Below are positions 61,826 through 64,000 of a stretch of DNA of 64,000 nt, in pieces; the first letter of the stretch is position 1; every line of letters starts with the position of its first letter. Made by a program: the position numbers and the translations under genes. The notes beneath the pieces were generated by a model that was not told the DNA's origin, made no database searches, and saw only the letters and a list, made by a program, of their open reading frames with translations. The DNA is from Impatiens glandulifera (taxonomy: Eukaryota > Streptophyta > Magnoliopsida > Ericales > Balsaminaceae): contig NW_025919537.1 in the NCBI RefSeq assembly GCF_907164915.1, positions 1-64,000 of the forward strand, in the 5' to 3' direction.

Positions 61826-63303
61826 TTATGAATTGCAAATAGTTCCTTGAATATAAAACCCTTGATAATATGCTTTAAAAGGTCCTTTCTTCCAATCCAC
61901 AACCCCAGCCCATGTTCCATTCCAGATGCTTGCCTCCACATGTAATGGCTTTGATATGTAGTTCCTTCTACTACTGTGCAGGAACACTCTTATTGGCTTA
62001 TTATCAATTCTAAACCTATAAATCATAATGAACCATTCTTAGGTCAAAACAATATAAACACACACACACACATATATATACATATAGTTCATGAGTCTGC
62101 AAACTTACACAACTCTTCTAGAACTCAAATCAATTTCATATGTGTGAAAATCTTTGGAGGGATCAAACCCAAGTTGAATCCTCTTCTCTCTGTTACCTCC
62201 ATCATTTGTGAAGATATTTGTTTGTATCAATCCTTTTGTGCCAATAAACTCAAAGTCAAGTTCATCATGGTTTCCAAATTCTTGCTTAGATATCAACTGT
62301 TAATCATAATTCAAAACAAACAAAACAATTTACATAGAGTAATGGACAAAGAATTAATCAAATAGTTGATGGAGCGATTAAATTGAACACAACATTTATA
62401 TGATTAGAAATACTAGATTTCAAAACAAACTCTAATATTAATATTTCACAACACAACATTTGTATAATTAGAATTACTAGATTTCGAAACAAACTCTAAT
62501 ATTAATACAAAGATTAACGTTTAAGTACTTACATAGAAAGCAACGACAACTCCTTCCGTTTTCTGTTCCGGTAACTTCATTCTCATTTTAAACACACCGT
62601 TGCAATACATATTTTTGGATATAAAACCAGAACCTATACATCATTGAAAATGACAAAAAAAATGTTCTTCAACTTTGGTACAATACAAATATAACCTTTA
62701 ATCTACAAAAAAATGTGAAGATTGACACAAATTAGAATAACATTGAAAGTAGATTCAAATCTCATAAATGTCTTGTTTGAGAAGATCGGTTTTCTGCGTA
62801 AAATAATTAAAATTCTCTTATAACTTATTTATTATCGACAAAAGTTATTCTCACCACAAAATTTGGTTTATTATAAAACTAACTAGTATAACATTGCATG
62901 TTTTTTTTAACATGATCACTTGATGAATGAATTGTTCCTTGATAAATAGTGAGACTTGATTTTGCAGTATTATTATTAGAATTGAATATTAAAACAACCT
63001 GATTTATTTAAAAATTTGTTTTTTAAGATATATATATATATACTGCTCAATGTTAAGATCTACTTCTCCAATTATTAATTTTTAAATCCCAAATCAAACA
63101 AAGGAATTTATTATTAATGTTATTATATAGAGATTGTTTATACCAGAAGACGGATCCAAAAGAAGTTGTACCGTCCTTCCTTGATCTAACTGCGTTAAAT
63201 GATTATATCCCCACTTAGGTTGGAAATCTAAGTTAAAAGGATCACTCATAACCATTGCAATGCAAGAAACTAGAAGAATAATAATTTCTCTTGCTGGAAT
63301 CAT
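61826..63303 (-). CDS. GH16 xyloglucan-active enzyme, four exons, 212 aa
   Basis: Exons in reading order are 63144-63303, 62533-62633, 62109-62296 and 61826-62015. All three introns (510, 236, 93 bp) are GT-AG and the frame is continuous over 639 bases. The protein starts MIPAREIIILLVSCIAM, a plausible signal peptide. It then has FQPKWGYNHLTQLDQG and GSGFISKNMYCNGVF, and the catalytic motif HDELDFEFIG on exon 3 (family pattern ExDxE, nucleophile and acid/base Glu). DPSKDFHTYEI, the exon-junction VVFRIDNKPIRVF and EASIWNGTWAG follow. It stops at TICNS, without the C-terminal XET_C extension of typical XTH proteins (about 290 aa). It also lacks the usual N-glycosylation site after FEFLG. It may be an EG16-type endoglucanase or a truncated XTH. 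It would act on cell-wall glucans if secreted. Confidence 0.85.
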
Positions 63304-64000
63304 GGCTGGTAGTTGACAATTTGCCTGGAAATATACAAGGAAATAATACAAATAAAATTATTAATATAATTCATGCATGTTTATTAATTAAGTGTACTTT
63401 GAAACTACAAATAGAATCAATTTTGTTTTTTTTATTTGCACTTATAAAAAATTATAACATCTTATTGTAGTGTGTGTATGCAGATTTTAAAATCAAACAA
63501 TTTGAATATTTAGCTATGATAGAGAGATTTAATATTAATCAATTTCTTTTAGAATAATGGGTTATAGGAGATAAACAAGTTTATTTTATTTTTTATAATT
63601 AAAATTTGTTCTTAATTTATATATTTATCATTTTTGTTTTATAAAAAAATATAGTTAAAACACAATTTCATTTCACAATAAAGTTAGGACATAATTTTAA
63701 TGTTTTTTTTAAAAGATTGAGTTAGAAAAAATAACCTTATGAAATCTCAAAAAGAGACTAGAGAAATGAATACATTATCAGAATTTTTTGTTAGATAGAA
63801 ATATTATGTTTTTATCAAAAATAAATAAATTGAATTTTATGTTGGATCTCAAAATTACTTTTTTTTATGAATATTAAAATGTCTTAACTTTTTGGCCAAC
63901 TAAATTAATTTGAGTTTTGATAATATTAATAATAAAATTTGTGATAACAAAATGGCTAAAAAATGCAAACTTTCTAAAAAATCTAAATTTGTTATAAAAG
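63304..64000. other. Upstream flank of the GH16 gene
   Basis: Very AT-rich, no gene seen. An in-frame ATG exists 48 bp upstream (63351), but the codons between do not look like a signal peptide, so the start at 63303 is preferred. No unambiguous TATA box could be chosen in this low-complexity sequence. Confidence 0.4.

Noticed and set aside
62051..62090. (CA)n/(TA)n microsatellite in intron 3 of the GH16 gene
   Set aside because: Ordinary short microsatellite; not worth separate annotation.
61976..62365. 129-aa plus-strand frame over the GH16 gene
   Set aside because: Antisense to exons 3-4 and intron of the GH16 gene; it includes a CA/TA microsatellite and no family resemblance.

Overview
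This window is plant nuclear DNA, very probably from a eudicot. It is AT-rich with GT-AG introns, initiator-tRNA-Met primer sites, and layered LTR and LINE retrotransposons. Roughly three quarters of it is nested transposable elements. Only one conventional host gene is visible: a four-exon glycoside hydrolase family 16 (xyloglucan-active type) gene on the minus strand at the right edge.

Layout. (1) 1-1090: remnants of a Copia element plus non-coding sequence. (2) 1091-13940: an ORF1-only LINE on the minus strand, bounded by a 14-bp shared flank and split by Element 1 (3699-13713, plus strand). (3) 14661-44510: an old, AT-rich, minus-strand Copia-like element. Element 3 (19009-43905, minus) lies inside it, and the young Element 2 (21110-35140, plus) lies inside Element 3. 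(4) 44511-61430: degenerate AT-rich repeat, partly an inverted copy of 16.9-19.0 kb, split by Element 4 (46054-59833, minus). (5) 61826-63303: the GH16 gene.

Elements 1-4 form one family. Each has 1.2-1.3 kb LTRs, exact 5-bp target duplications (AAAAC, CATTC, TTAAT, ATAAG), a doubled polypurine tract and CCGG-rich LTRs; the primer site is complementary to tRNA-iMet (only nine bases of it survive in Element 1). Where they survive, the elements carry a long gag with one CCHC knuckle and a Copia-order pol (PR-INT-RT-RNase H) whose sequence looks Sirevirus-like. Their distinctive feature lies between pol and the 3' LTR: a cassette of three accessory genes, called A, B and C here. All three begin with the same roughly 220-residue domain. 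The shared landmarks are an N-terminal [VI]DFE, then GL..FL, V.EFF, LPTEG and INW/VNW. Gene C adds a long charged region, basic nuclear-type clusters and a coiled coil.

The accessory genes look like separate transcription units rather than parts of a polyprotein. Most have a TATA box about 60-115 bp before the ATG, and the region before gene C carries clustered E2F-like sites (GCGGGAA / TTTCCCGC / TTGGCGCC) in all four elements. Gene B is open in all four copies, although pol is broken in three. Element 2 is the youngest copy: its LTRs differ by two substitutions and one 1-bp indel. It is almost intact, its one clear defect being a nonsense codon in gag. Family names rest on motif recognition; no search was run.
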